NCBI RefSeq assembly: GCF_021088345.1
Contig: NZ_CP088156.1
Span: 5,766,001 to 5,830,000, forward strand
Direction: 5' to 3'
Origin: Bradyrhizobium ontarionense
GTDB lineage: Bacteria > Pseudomonadota > Alphaproteobacteria > Rhizobiales > Xanthobacteraceae
Length of the DNA stretch: 64,000 bases
A model generated the notes under the pieces. It had not been told where the DNA came from. It saw only the letters and a program-made list of their open reading frames with translations, and did no database searches. Positions within the stretch are counted from its first letter, which is position 1, and every line of letters starts with the position of its first letter. The translations under genes were made by a program, and so were the position numbers. Below are positions 42,439 to 51,571 of the stretch, in pieces.

Positions 42439-43902
42439 TCACCACATGGATCGAGGAGCTTGCGGGACGCCGAGCGGAGCCGGCCGATCGAGAGGATGAA
42501 TCGTGATCGACCGCTCGGTCATGCGGTCGATCAGGTCGGCGTCATGACTGACCAGCACGACCGCGATCTTCCGCTCGATCGCGACATCGGCGAGCAGATC
42601 CATGATTTTCCGTTGCGTCACGACGTCGAGCCGAGACGTGGGTTCGTCCGCGAAGATGAAGGCGGGAGAGCACAGCAGGGCTCTGACGAGCGAGATGCGC
42701 TGCAATTCGCCGCCCGAAACCTGGTGAGGCCGCCGCTCCAGAATGCTCGCCGCCACACCGACGCTGTGCAGCAGTTGGGAGAGCGAAGGCCCGCGGTCAT
42801 TCGCGTGATCGAGAGCATCGCGAACGGTCGCGCCGATCGTTCGCCATGGCGCGAAGGCCGCGCCCGGGTTTTGATAGATCTTCTGATATCGCCGGCTGTC
42901 CGACAGCGACCATGTCACCTGTCCCGCAGCCGGCACGGCGAGCTTCAGCAGCACGTTTCCCAATGTCGTCTTGCCGCAGCCGGATGGTCCGCAGAGACCA
43001 ACAATCTCTCCCGCACGGGCGGCTAGCGACAGGTCGGTGATCAGCGGACGACGATCGTCGCCGACGCTGATCGTGCCGCGATCCAGCTCCAGGATCGTCT
43101 GCGACGGAGCGTAGCGGCGGTGCGGCCAGCGCGACGGCTCCGCATTGACCAGATCGCGCAGATAGGCCGATCGCGGCGCCTGCAACACGTCCGCCGTCGG
43201 ACCTGTTTCGACCACGCCGCCGTCCCGCAGCACCGAGAGCGTGCCGCCGAGCATCCGGGCGAACGACAGATCATGGGTGACCGCGATGATCGAGCGGCCC
43301 TCCGAAGCCAGCACCAGCAGCGCTTCGGCGATTTCCTCTCTGCAGGCCGCGTCGAGCCCTTTGGTGGGTTCGTCGACCAGGATCAGGCGCGCCGGTGACG
43401 CCAGCGCCGTCGCAATACTGGCGCGCTGCGCCATTCCGCCGGAAATGTCACAGGGCAGCTTCGATCCATCCATGACGGGCGACAGGCCGAAGCGTTGCAG
43501 AAGTCCTTGCGCCACGAGGCCTGCACGCCTGCGGTCGGCTCCGTCGAACAGACGAGGCATATCGGCAATTTGCCGCTGCAGAGTCCGGGTCTGGGCCAGC
43601 GCGTTCCACGGCTCCTGTGGCAGCAGAAACAGATCGCGAGACCAGAGCGCACGGCGCTGGCGTCCGGTCAGGCGGGTCAGCTCGCGTCCGCCAAGAACGA
43701 CCGAGCCGGATGTTGCGAGTTCGGCCGGGAGCGTGCCGGCGATGGCCGCGCACACGATGCTCTTGCCGGCGCCTGTTTCACCCAGGATGACGTGAACTGC
43801 TCCCTCCCCCAGATGCAGGTCGAAGTTCGAGATCAGCGTCCTGCCGTCCCGATCGGTCACGCTCAACCGCTCGACGATCAGCAGGTCGGTCTCCCGGGTC
43901 AT
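42439..43902 (-). CDS. ABC transporter ATP-binding protein, two ATPase domains fused
   Basis: A 487-residue protein from ATG 43902, overlapping the permease stop. Domain 1 has Walker A GETGAGKS (about 41-48), signature ISGGMAQR and Walker B LILVDEPTKGLD; domain 2 has Walker A GPSGCGKT (about 310), signature VSGGELQR and Walker B IFADEPTSRLD. It is equivalent to NikD plus NikE or OppD plus OppF in one chain. Both catalytic sites look intact. It powers nickel/peptide-type import with the two permeases upstream. Confidence 0.93.
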   Translation of the reverse strand: MTRETDLLIVERLSVTDRDGRTLISNFDLHLGEGAVHVILGETGAGKSIVCAAIAGTLPAELATSGSVVLGGRELTRLTGRQRRALWSRDLFLLPQEPWNALAQTRTLQRQIADMPRLFDGADRRRAGLVAQGLLQRFGLSPVMDGSKLPCDISGGMAQRASIATALASPARLILVDEPTKGLDAACREEIAEALLVLASEGRSIIAVTHDLSFARMLGGTLSVLRDGGVVETGPTADVLQAPRSAYLRDLVNAEPSRWPHRRYAPSQTILELDRGTISVGDDRRPLITDLSLAARAGEIVGLCGPSGCGKTTLGNVLLKLAVPAAGQVTWSLSDSRRYQKIYQNPGAAFAPWRTIGATVRDALDHANDRGPSLSQLLHSVGVAASILERRPHQVSGGELQRISLVRALLCSPAFIFADEPTSRLDVVTQRKIMDLLADVAIERKIAVVLVSHDADLIDRMTERSITIHPLDRPAPLGVPQAPRSMW

Positions 43903-44672
43903 GCTTTGGCCCGATCGGCCAGGAGCAGCATGCCGCCGACGCTGGCCATGATGGCGGCCGATGGCGCGATCAGCAGATACGGTGCATCCGCGATGTAAGG
44001 CAGCGCCTCCGCGATCATGGTGCCCCATTCCGGCGCCGGCGGATTGAGTCCGAGCCCGAGAAAGCCGAGCGCAGCAACCTGAAGGATGGCCTGGCCGAAC
44101 AGCATCGCGCCGAGCGCGGCGAGCGGATCGGCAAGACGCGGCAGCACCAGCTTCAGCGCAATCGACAGACGCGGCAGCCTCACGAGCGCAGCGGCTTCGA
44201 CCGCCGTGCTCCGCATCGCGGATTCCGCAGCGAGCAGCGCGACCCGGCACGGCTCCGGCCACGACACCAGCGCGATATTGACCGCGATCGTGAGCGGCGT
44301 GGGTGGGAAGATGCCGGACAGAAGCAGGATGCCGACGAACGATGGAAAGGCCTGGAAGATGTCGAGCAGCCAGCGGATCGGACCCCGAAAGCGAGGCACG
44401 AGAGCTGCGGCGAGCGCCAGGCCGGTGCTCAAGACGAGAGCGATCGTCATGGAGGTCACAGCGATCAAAAGCGAGGTCCGCGCTCCGGTTGCGAGCCGCG
44501 CGGCGACGCTCCGGCCGAGGCCGTCCGTGCCGAGCAGGGAGTCTAAGGAAGGTGCCTGCAACGCGCTTGCCAGATCCAGCTCGTTCGGCGACGGCGTGAT
44601 CGCCGGCCCGATCGCGGCCAGCGTCACGATCGCCAGGATCAGCATGAGCCCGACCAGCTGCAGGCGCGTCAT
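43899..44672 (-). CDS. ABC transporter permease (NikC/DppC type)
   Basis: A 257-residue inner-membrane permease, about six helices. The ATPase-contact loop (EAAALVRLPRLSIALKLVLPRLADPL) is in the usual place, and the N-terminal segment GTDGLGRSVAARLATGARTSLLIA is typical of NikC/DppC/OppC. Its start overlaps the other permease (ATGA). Confidence 0.92.
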   Translation of the reverse strand: MTRLQLVGLMLILAIVTLAAIGPAITPSPNELDLASALQAPSLDSLLGTDGLGRSVAARLATGARTSLLIAVTSMTIALVLSTGLALAAALVPRFRGPIRWLLDIFQAFPSFVGILLLSGIFPPTPLTIAVNIALVSWPEPCRVALLAAESAMRSTAVEAAALVRLPRLSIALKLVLPRLADPLAALGAMLFGQAILQVAALGFLGLGLNPPAPEWGTMIAEALPYIADAPYLLIAPSAAIMASVGGMLLLADRAKA

Positions 44673-45607
44673 GTTCTTGTCCTGCGGTCGAACAGCCGAA
44701 CACTGAGCTCGGCGAGCGTGTTGCAGACGACGATCAGCATGCCCACCACGAGGGCGCAGGCCTGCATCACCGCGACATCCCGAGCCAGCACCGCATCCAC
44801 CAGCAATTTGCCCAGGCCCGGAAAGGCGAACAACTGCTCGACGACGGCCGTGCCCTTGAGGTGGCCCGCGAGGATCCCAAAGACGAAAGCGATGATCGGC
44901 GTCGATGACATCGGCAGTGCATGCCCGACCATCACGGCGGTTTCACCGAGCCCCTTCATGCGGGCGAAGCCGATGCTGGGATGCTGCAACGCGTCGGCGA
45001 TGCAGACCGCGGTAAAGAGCGCGATGCGGACCATTCCTCGCAGAGCGAGGGTTGCCGCCGGTAGAACGAGAAAGGCGGCGCCGCCATATCCGGCGGATGG
45101 CAGCACGTTCAATTTGATCGAGACGATCAGGATGAGGAGAAGGCCGATCACGTAGGTCGGCGTCCCCGACACCAACGCGCCCGACAGTTTGGCGAGCGTC
45201 AGCCCGGAAGACGTCCGGCCGAGCCACAGGCCGAGGGGGACGCCGAATGCCACGGAGATAGGGACGGACAGCGCCACCAGCAGCAGCGTGCGTCGCAGCG
45301 GTGCGTCCAGCATCGAAGCGACCGGCTGATGGGTGACCACGGATCGGCCGAGATCGCCGCGCGCGAGCGCCCCGAGCCATTTGCCGAAACGCACGACGGC
45401 CGGCTGATCCAGGCCCAGCTCGCGTCGAACCGCCGCCTCGACATCCGGAGTGACGTTGTCCACGTCGTACCGCGCGGCGGCCACCTGAAAGGCGATGTCG
45501 CCCGGAAGATATTCGACCATCGCGAAACTGAGCGACACCAGAACCAGCGTCACCCCGAACATTCGGAGCAGCAACCGGGCGACCATTCGTGCCGCGAGGT
45601 CGATCAT
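44669..45607 (-). CDS. ABC transporter permease (NikB/DppB type)
   Basis: A 312-residue permease. ATG 45607 overlaps the stop of the binding protein, so the long upstream frame is ignored. The N-terminal helix (LLLRMFGVTLVLVSLSFAMVEYLPGD), the LGLDQPAVVRFGKWLGALARGDLGRS block and the C-terminal LFAFPGLGKLLVDAVLARDVAVMQA are hallmarks of NikB/DppB/OppB. Confidence 0.93.
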   Translation of the reverse strand: MIDLAARMVARLLLRMFGVTLVLVSLSFAMVEYLPGDIAFQVAAARYDVDNVTPDVEAAVRRELGLDQPAVVRFGKWLGALARGDLGRSVVTHQPVASMLDAPLRRTLLLVALSVPISVAFGVPLGLWLGRTSSGLTLAKLSGALVSGTPTYVIGLLLILIVSIKLNVLPSAGYGGAAFLVLPAATLALRGMVRIALFTAVCIADALQHPSIGFARMKGLGETAVMVGHALPMSSTPIIAFVFGILAGHLKGTAVVEQLFAFPGLGKLLVDAVLARDVAVMQACALVVGMLIVVCNTLAELSVRLFDRRTRT

Positions 45608-47127
45608 GCCCATTGCATCCGGCTGATCCGGAAGCTGGCGTCGAACGGATCGCTGATCACGCCTGTGACCTGCCTGGTGTGGACGAGCACATTTTCGTAC
45701 CAGGAGTGGGGGATGATCGGCAACTCGTCGAGCAGGATGCGTGTGATGGTCTGTCGTGCCACTGCGCGAACCGCCTCGGAGGAGGTGGACTCGTAGCCGA
45801 GCAGCGCATCGTCGAGCTCGTGCGAGACCCATCCCACCGCGCCCCAGCCCCGGGCGGACGATGTCGAGAGGAAATCATCCGACAGCGTCGCGACCGGATC
45901 GGGCACGGCAAAATAGGATCGGGTCATCAGTCCGAGTTGGAGGCTGCCATGACGCGACTTCTGCAGAATCCACTCCGGCATCACCGTCTCGATCGTGACA
46001 TCGACGCCGATCTTGCGCCATTGTGCCTGCAGGACGGTCGCCAAAGGCGCCAATTCGGGGCGCATCGCATAGGTGCTGAGCGTGAATGCAAGGCGTTGCC
46101 CGCCGCGCCGGCGCGGGCCATCGGCCTGGCGCTCCCATCCGGCGTCCTGCAGCAACGCTTCGGCCTCTGCAAGATTGTACGTCAGCGTTGCGACGTCGGG
46201 CGATGGCCAGTCGGACAGGACCGGCGGCATCAGCCCCGTCGCTGCGGCGCCAGCGCTGCGCAGCACTGTCCGTGCGGCGCCTGCGCGGTCGAGCGCCAGC
46301 GACAATGCCCGGCGGACGCGGATGTCGGCCAGCCTCGCGTCAGCGGAATTGACCATCACGTAACGCAGGCGCGGGGCCGGAGTTCTGACGACGCTCAGAC
46401 TGGAATTGCGCGCCAACCGCTCGGCAGCGATCGGCGAGACGACATAGGCGATCTCCACGTCTTGGGATTCCACCATGCGGGCGCGCGTGTCGGCGTCCGT
46501 CACCGCCGAGTAACGCACGCGCGTGATGGACGCGGGCGAGACCTGGCGCCTCGCGGACGACAATTCGAGGGTGTTGTTGTCGACCAGAGTGTCGATCCTG
46601 AACGGCCCCGTGCCGACCGGAATCCCCACCTGACCCGCCGCCGAATAGGATGACGGAGCCAGGATGATCGAAGAGGCCGCAGCCAACAATGCAGGCAGAA
46701 CCGCCAAGGGCTTGCCAAGACGGACGACGACGGTGTCGTCCTGTGCGGCGATCGATACGATCGGGGCGCGATACAATGCCGATGCCGGGGTCTGCCTCGC
46801 ACGACTGATGCTGGACATCACGATTTCGGACGACACCATCGTTCCATCGTGAAACCGCGCGGACGGATCGAGCGAAAACCGCCACGTCAATCCGTCGTCC
46901 GACGTCTCGCTCGCGATCGCCAGGCAGGGCTCGATCCGGCCGAGGGGACCGACCTTGAACAGACCCTCACCGACCTCGAGGTTCTGAACGAGATAAGGAG
47001 AGACGGTTGCGTCCTGGCCGGCCAGACCGGTGGCTCCGACGACGCGAAGGGGGCGGTCGCTGGCACGCGCGGCCGCGATCGTCACAGATGCAGGAATCGC
47101 AGCGAGAACATGTCGGCGCGTCAGCAT
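45604..47127 (-). CDS. extracytoplasmic solute-binding protein (NikA/OppA family)
   Basis: A 507-residue periplasmic protein. The N-terminus MLTRRHVLAAIPASVTIAAARA is a Tat-type signal, as in E. coli family relatives that bind metals. The body shows SBP family 5 features (LTWRFSLDPSARFHDGTMVSSEIV; VGTGPFRIDTLVDNNTLEL; DIRVRRALSLALDRAG). The operator found upstream of the operon points to nickel or a nickel chelate as ligand; sequence alone cannot separate this from peptide binding. Confidence 0.9.
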   Translation of the reverse strand: MLTRRHVLAAIPASVTIAAARASDRPLRVVGATGLAGQDATVSPYLVQNLEVGEGLFKVGPLGRIEPCLAIASETSDDGLTWRFSLDPSARFHDGTMVSSEIVMSSISRARQTPASALYRAPIVSIAAQDDTVVVRLGKPLAVLPALLAAASSIILAPSSYSAAGQVGIPVGTGPFRIDTLVDNNTLELSSARRQVSPASITRVRYSAVTDADTRARMVESQDVEIAYVVSPIAAERLARNSSLSVVRTPAPRLRYVMVNSADARLADIRVRRALSLALDRAGAARTVLRSAGAAATGLMPPVLSDWPSPDVATLTYNLAEAEALLQDAGWERQADGPRRRGGQRLAFTLSTYAMRPELAPLATVLQAQWRKIGVDVTIETVMPEWILQKSRHGSLQLGLMTRSYFAVPDPVATLSDDFLSTSSARGWGAVGWVSHELDDALLGYESTSSEAVRAVARQTITRILLDELPIIPHSWYENVLVHTRQVTGVISDPFDASFRISRMQWA

Positions 47128-47981
47128 CAGCGCGATCGTTCGACAGGAGGCGCAGCGCGGTCGCCCTGCCGCTGAACAGCCGAACGAGCGAACATGTCGG
47201 GCATCAGCGGCTTCGCGCAGGACAGAATGAAGCTGTCCGACAGACCAACCCTCAGACGCGTCGCCAGCCTGGCTCCGCGGCGCTGAGCCTTTCGAACGGG
47301 TTCGAGGTCCTCGATCCGGAAATCGCCGAAGCCGGCCTCAGCCAGCATCTGCTGGAGCGCGAGTGGCTTCAGGCCGCGGCTGAAATAGATCTGTCTCATA
47401 ATGGCTTCATGCGCCGCCCAGTCGATAACCGGCGCCTCCGTCCCCTCCCATCGCTCGATCCATTGCGCGAGCTTTCGGCGCCAGCGCTTGAGCAGGGAGA
47501 TCTCCGCGAAGTCGCCGTCGATGATAACGATCCGGCCGCCGGGGCGGACGACCCGGTACCAATCGCGAAAAGCCGCCATCGGGTCGACCAACGTCCAGAC
47601 CAGATGCCGCATCACGATGGCGTCATGGCTCTCGTCGTCTTCGCGCGTGTCCTCCGCATCACCCAGAAACAGCGACAGATCAGAGGCTCCGGCGTGTTTC
47701 GCCTTCGCCTTCTGAAGCATCGCTTCGGTCAGGTCCAGTCCAGTGACGCGGAAGCCGAGCGCGAGCAGCACCGAGGTGATCTCGCCGGTGCCGAAGGCGA
47801 GCTCCAGCACGTCGGCCCCGGCAGGCTGAGCGACATGGCTTCCGATCAGATCGAGCCATGCGGCCTTCTCGCCCGGGGCCTGCATGCCGTGCAGCGGCGA
47901 CTGATCGAAGGTCTCGGCCCTGCGACTCCAATACTCGCGGATCTCCTCCTTCAACGCGAAGTTGGGTCGATACTGAGACAC
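47127..47981 (-). CDS. class I SAM-dependent methyltransferase (second gene of nickel operon)
   Basis: A 284-residue protein. GTG 47981 is chosen for its GGAGAAAGCC ribosome site and because the resulting N-terminus (SQYRPNFALKEEIREYWSRRAETFDQSP) lines up with the paralogue at 41642. The SAM motif is VLELAFGTGEITSVLLALGFRVTGLDLTEAML, followed by LFLGDAEDTREDDESHDAIVMRHLVWTL and VRPGGRIVIIDGDF. The C-terminus adds an Arg-rich tail. The stop overlaps the binding-protein start (TGATG). Substrate unknown. Confidence 0.88.
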   Translation of the reverse strand: MSQYRPNFALKEEIREYWSRRAETFDQSPLHGMQAPGEKAAWLDLIGSHVAQPAGADVLELAFGTGEITSVLLALGFRVTGLDLTEAMLQKAKAKHAGASDLSLFLGDAEDTREDDESHDAIVMRHLVWTLVDPMAAFRDWYRVVRPGGRIVIIDGDFAEISLLKRWRRKLAQWIERWEGTEAPVIDWAAHEAIMRQIYFSRGLKPLALQQMLAEAGFGDFRIEDLEPVRKAQRRGARLATRLRVGLSDSFILSCAKPLMPDMFARSAVQRQGDRAAPPVERSR

Positions 47982-48028
47982 GGCTTTCTCCACGGAAACG
48001 ATCGGGACATGGCGTCGCGAGCGCGTCC

Positions 48029-50263
48029 TCAGAATGTGCTCTTCACGGTGAGCCACACCGTGCGCGGCTGGCCGGGATAGACGTTGGTCGCAGAGCGGAC
48101 CTGGTCGTAATAGACGGTGTTGGCGATGTTGTAGACGTTCAGCGAGATCTTGGTCGTCTTGTTGAGGGTGTAGTAGGCCAGCGCGTCGAATTTGACGTAG
48201 CCCGGCACGGTGAATGTGCCGGTCGCGTCGCCCGCCCGCGAGCCCGCGGCCGAGACGCCGCCGCCCAGTCCGAGCCCTGCGAGTGGTCCCGACTGCCATT
48301 CGTACACCGCCATCATCGAGCCGCTGTTCAGCGGCACGTTCGGGAAACGCGCGCCGACTGGCAGCGTCACGTCCCTGGTGATCCTGGCGTCCGTGTAGGC
48401 GTAGCCGCCGATCAGGCGCAGTTCGCGCGTGACGTTACCGACGACGTTGATGTCGAAGCCAGTGCTGGTGACCTGCCCTGCGGTGGTATTGAAGCCGGGA
48501 TTGGCCGGGTCCGCGGTCAGCACGTTGTCCTTGACGATCTTGAACCCGGCCGCGGTCACGCTGAACCTGTTGTCGAGCAGATCCAACTTGACGCCGGCTT
48601 CGTAGCCGATGCCGGTTTCGGGCGCGAACGCCTGTCCGGATGCCGTTCCCACAAAGCCTGTATCGGAATCGAGATTCGGCCGGAATGATTTTGCAACGTC
48701 GGCAAACAGCGTGAAGTTCGGCACGATCTCGTAGGTTACGCCGGCCTTCGGAATCACCGGACTCGGGTTCTGGGTGATGCGCTGGCCGGTGATCAACTGC
48801 CGCGCATCCTGATCGTAATTGTCGTAGCGCACGCCGACCAACGTCTTGAGCTGCGAGGTCCATTCGGTCTGCAGCGACGAATACAGTCCCAGGGTGTCGA
48901 CACGATCCTTGAACAGCGACTTGACGGTGGCAGGCGGCTTGGCCTGACCATAGACCGGATTGAACACGTTGATGCTGTAGGGGAAGGCCGCAGTGTCGGA
49001 CCGACGAAAATCTTCAAGATCGGTATAGTGTTCGTACTCGATCCCGGCCAAAAGCGTATTCTTGAAACCGCCAATGCCGAAATGGCCGACGGTCTCCAAT
49101 TGGGAATTGGACGACGCCCAACTGTAGTCCCGGAACGTATTGCGTCGCGTCAGGACGCCGGCGGCATTGACCGAGACAGGTTCGGCCGTCCAGCCGTACA
49201 GACTTCCCTCCTTGTACTGAGTAGCGAACCTGACGAGCCAATCCTTGTTGATGTCGTGCTCGACCCGAAAACTCCCAAGTGCATACTGATTGCGGAGCGC
49301 GCCATCGTTGGGCTCGCCGAGGAAGCGGGATATCGGCAACGCGCCGACATTCTTGTTGACTGCCACCAGACCACGGTCGAACGGGCGATCGTCCTTCAGA
49401 TATTCGCCCTCGAACGTCACCCGCCAATCGGCGGACGGCGAATAGGACACTACGGGAGCGACGAAAACACGCTTGCTATCGTTGAAATCGCGGAAGCTGT
49501 CGCGCTGATCGAACGCCGCGTTGATGCGGCCGAGCCACGTCTTGTCGTCCGACAGCGCCTGGTTGCTATCGATGGTGGCGCGGCGCATGCCGTAGGAGCC
49601 GACCGTGCCCGTCAATGTGGTGAAGTTTCGGTCGAGCGGCTGCTTGATGATGACATTGTAGAAGCCGCTCGGATCGCTGCGACCATACAGCGCGCCGGAC
49701 GGCCCCATCATCACTTCGACGCGCTCGACATTGGCGGCGTCGTCCGGCTCGTAGCGGCGAACCGCCGAGATACCGTTCTTGGCGGCGTTGCGGGTCGGAA
49801 AGCCGCGGATGTTGAACTCGTAGTTGTTGAGGCCGCCGAAATTGTTGCCTCGGGTCACACCGCCGACGACGTCCAGCGCGCCGGCGGCGGTGGTCGCATT
49901 CCGATCGTCGAGCACCTGCCGGGGCACGACCACGATTTCCTGCGGGATATCTTTCAGCGGAGTATCGGTCTTCGTGCCGCTGGTGGTGCGGGTGGCGCGA
50001 TAGCCGTCGACGGGACCATTGCCACGTTCGACCGCCGCCGGGCGCACATCGGAAACGGTCGGATTGGGCGCGGCGGACGGAGCGTTTTGACGCGGCGCTC
50101 GTGCCGTGCGCCGTTGGGTCGCCCTGGTCGACTGGGCAGAGCGTTGCGATTGGAGCTTCTGACGCGCCACGGGCGCATCGACGGTCACCTCCGGCAGACT
50201 CGTCTGCGCCGACGCGCCGCCCGCGCAACAGGTGCATAGAGCGGCAAGACAAACCGAAGCCAT
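48029..50263 (-). CDS. TonB-dependent siderophore-type receptor of the nickel operon
   Basis: About 744 residues from ATG 50263, whose product begins with a signal peptide (ASVCLAALCTCCAGGASA); the frame is open further upstream but without a good start. The probable TonB box is SLPEVTVDAP. The plug is of the siderophore-receptor type (PLKDIPQEIVVVPRQVLDDRNATTAAGALDVVGGVTRG; GPSGALYGRSDPSGFYNVI), and the barrel ends in RTVWLTVKSTF with the terminal Phe expected of porins. It is the first gene of the operon, 48 bases before the methyltransferase. Siderophore-type plug and NikR control suggest import of a nickel chelate. Confidence 0.92.
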   Translation of the reverse strand: MASVCLAALCTCCAGGASAQTSLPEVTVDAPVARQKLQSQRSAQSTRATQRRTARAPRQNAPSAAPNPTVSDVRPAAVERGNGPVDGYRATRTTSGTKTDTPLKDIPQEIVVVPRQVLDDRNATTAAGALDVVGGVTRGNNFGGLNNYEFNIRGFPTRNAAKNGISAVRRYEPDDAANVERVEVMMGPSGALYGRSDPSGFYNVIIKQPLDRNFTTLTGTVGSYGMRRATIDSNQALSDDKTWLGRINAAFDQRDSFRDFNDSKRVFVAPVVSYSPSADWRVTFEGEYLKDDRPFDRGLVAVNKNVGALPISRFLGEPNDGALRNQYALGSFRVEHDINKDWLVRFATQYKEGSLYGWTAEPVSVNAAGVLTRRNTFRDYSWASSNSQLETVGHFGIGGFKNTLLAGIEYEHYTDLEDFRRSDTAAFPYSINVFNPVYGQAKPPATVKSLFKDRVDTLGLYSSLQTEWTSQLKTLVGVRYDNYDQDARQLITGQRITQNPSPVIPKAGVTYEIVPNFTLFADVAKSFRPNLDSDTGFVGTASGQAFAPETGIGYEAGVKLDLLDNRFSVTAAGFKIVKDNVLTADPANPGFNTTAGQVTSTGFDINVVGNVTRELRLIGGYAYTDARITRDVTLPVGARFPNVPLNSGSMMAVYEWQSGPLAGLGLGGGVSAAGSRAGDATGTFTVPGYVKFDALAYYTLNKTTKISLNVYNIANTVYYDQVRSATNVYPGQPRTVWLTVKSTF

Positions 50264-50421
50264 TCCGACCGAGCGCAGCGGTCGCCCGAATCCAGTGCAT
50301 AGCGAAGGCTCAGCCTGCCCGAAACGGCTGCTCGCCGGATGCAAAGATCCACGACCACGCGATGCGCCACGTCCTACGATACGCCCCTCAGCTCCGCTCA
50401 ACTCACACCCCCATTCCAAAT

Positions 50422-50449
50422 GTATGACGTTTTTAACAAAAGATCATAC
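50422..50449. promoter_or_regulatory. NikR operator
   Basis: GTATGA (50422-50427), 16 intervening bases, TCATAC (50444-50449): an exact match, spacing included, to the established NikR operator. It lies about 160 bases before the receptor start of the seven-gene operon. The flanks are AT-rich, as in a promoter. NikR with Ni2+ represses nickel uptake genes. Confidence 0.9.
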
Positions 50450-50692
50450 GGAGTCGCAAGGTGGCTTAGCTCGAGCGGGTGCTCGGTTTTTCGCACTCAA
50501 GAAGCGAGATCAACACCTCGCTATCGGATGAGCTGTGCGGCCGATTGTCAGAGCGGGTCGGTTCGGCCGTGGCGGCAGGTGACGATCCGCATCCGGCCGC
50601 ATTTTTCAGAGCCGTGCTCACTCCACCACGCCCATGCCTCCACCACGACGACTGTCGCAGGCGGCAATCTGCAGCTCGGCGTTTGCTTACCT
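50450..50692. other. spacer between NikR box and gene remnants
   Basis: About 240 bases with no supported gene; the minus-strand frames crossing it are Arg-rich shadows. Confidence 0.35.
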
Positions 50693-50908
50693 TCACCAAA
50701 CCAACGCAAGCAGTACATCCAGGTCGAGGTCGCTTTCGCAATGATCCGCCAGCGCCTCGATCGCGTCGTTCGATGCAGCGTTCGAACCCAGGCCCGAGGT
50801 CGCGGCGCAGGCCTGCCACAACCAGGCCGACCGGAATTCGTCGCCCCGGAAGATGCCGTGCAGATCGCCGCCGACGATCCGGCCGTCGACAGTGACGGCG
50901 CCAGCAAA
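50693..50908 (-). pseudogene. cobQ: 3' remnant of cobyric acid synthase (cobQ)
   Basis: On the minus strand FAGAVTVDGRIVGGDLHGIFRGDEFRSAW, followed by the acidic helical end ALADHCESDLDLDVLLALVW, matches the C-terminus of CobQ (the xGRVxGTYVHGxF region and the terminal helix). A stop codon precedes it and no N-terminal part is present. It is a leftover of a cobalamin gene beside the B12-uptake operon. Confidence 0.6.
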
Positions 50909-50918
50909 CTATCAACGG

Positions 50919-51221
50919 TCATGCGTTCGACGTCGAGAAGTGTCTACGCAAGCAAATCAGCTTGCGAGAATACGAAGCGCTAGAATCCAGCAAATCTGGC
51001 TTCAGCAACTTCCAAACTTCGATCTTTAATGCCTTGGCGATCTTTTCGATGTTGTCGATCGACACATTCCGTTCACAGCGCTCTACCGAACTGACGTAGG
51101 TCCGGTTGATTTCAGCGTCGTTTCACAGCGTCTCCTGGCTAATACCCTGGGCCGCTCGCGACATTCGCATGTTACGGGCCAGGATCTCCCTCGCTCGGCG
51201 TCTATGGGCTCGCCTTTCCAC
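50919..51221 (-). pseudogene. XRE regulator with an in-frame stop codon
   Basis: From a GTG at 51221 the frame reads AREILARNMRMSRAAQGISQETL, then TGA, then NDAEINRTYVSSVERCERNVSIDNIEKIAKALKIEVWKLLKP, a Cro/C1 domain of the short rhizobial type. The stop replaces a residue at the start of the second helix of the HTH motif, so no full protein can be made. Confidence 0.75.
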
Positions 51222-51270
51222 GACGCATATCGAGCCGATTGACGCTTAACTGCAGTATTCGCCGAGCGTC

Positions 51271-51408
51271 GCACGGCGCGCAGTTCGCGTTCGGCAGCAT
51301 TGTTGGTCATGCACAGTCGGCCGTCGTCGATGAAGCGCGTGAACACCGCCCAGCGCTTGAGGCTGTAGTCCATCGCCTTGACGGTTTCGCTCTTGCCGGA
51401 CTTGGACT
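51271..51408 (-). pseudogene. fragment of an IS66 tnpC gene
   Basis: SGKSETVKAMDYSLKRWAVFTRFIDDGRLCMTNNAAERELRAV is nearly the same as residues in the intact TnpC at 23866-25494, but the surrounding sequence is unrelated. Only this 46-residue stretch is left. Confidence 0.88.
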
Positions 51409-51571
51409 CTAAACGGCGCTGGGTGAAATTTCGGTGGCAGGTCATTGCGTGTCGGAAGGGGCGTCGCTGGGTCGAGCGACGTTGAGGCAGACCACCGAGA
51501 TGCCGATCTGAGATTGATCGGCATCTGATGATTTCCGATGTCAAGGTTTGCGTATTGAGCCGAGTGTGGCG

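Noticed and set aside
42439..44703. 754-codon reading of the ATPase gene
   Set aside because: The N-terminal 267 codons are an antisense-like frame within the permease; the true start is ATG 43902, overlapping the permease stop.
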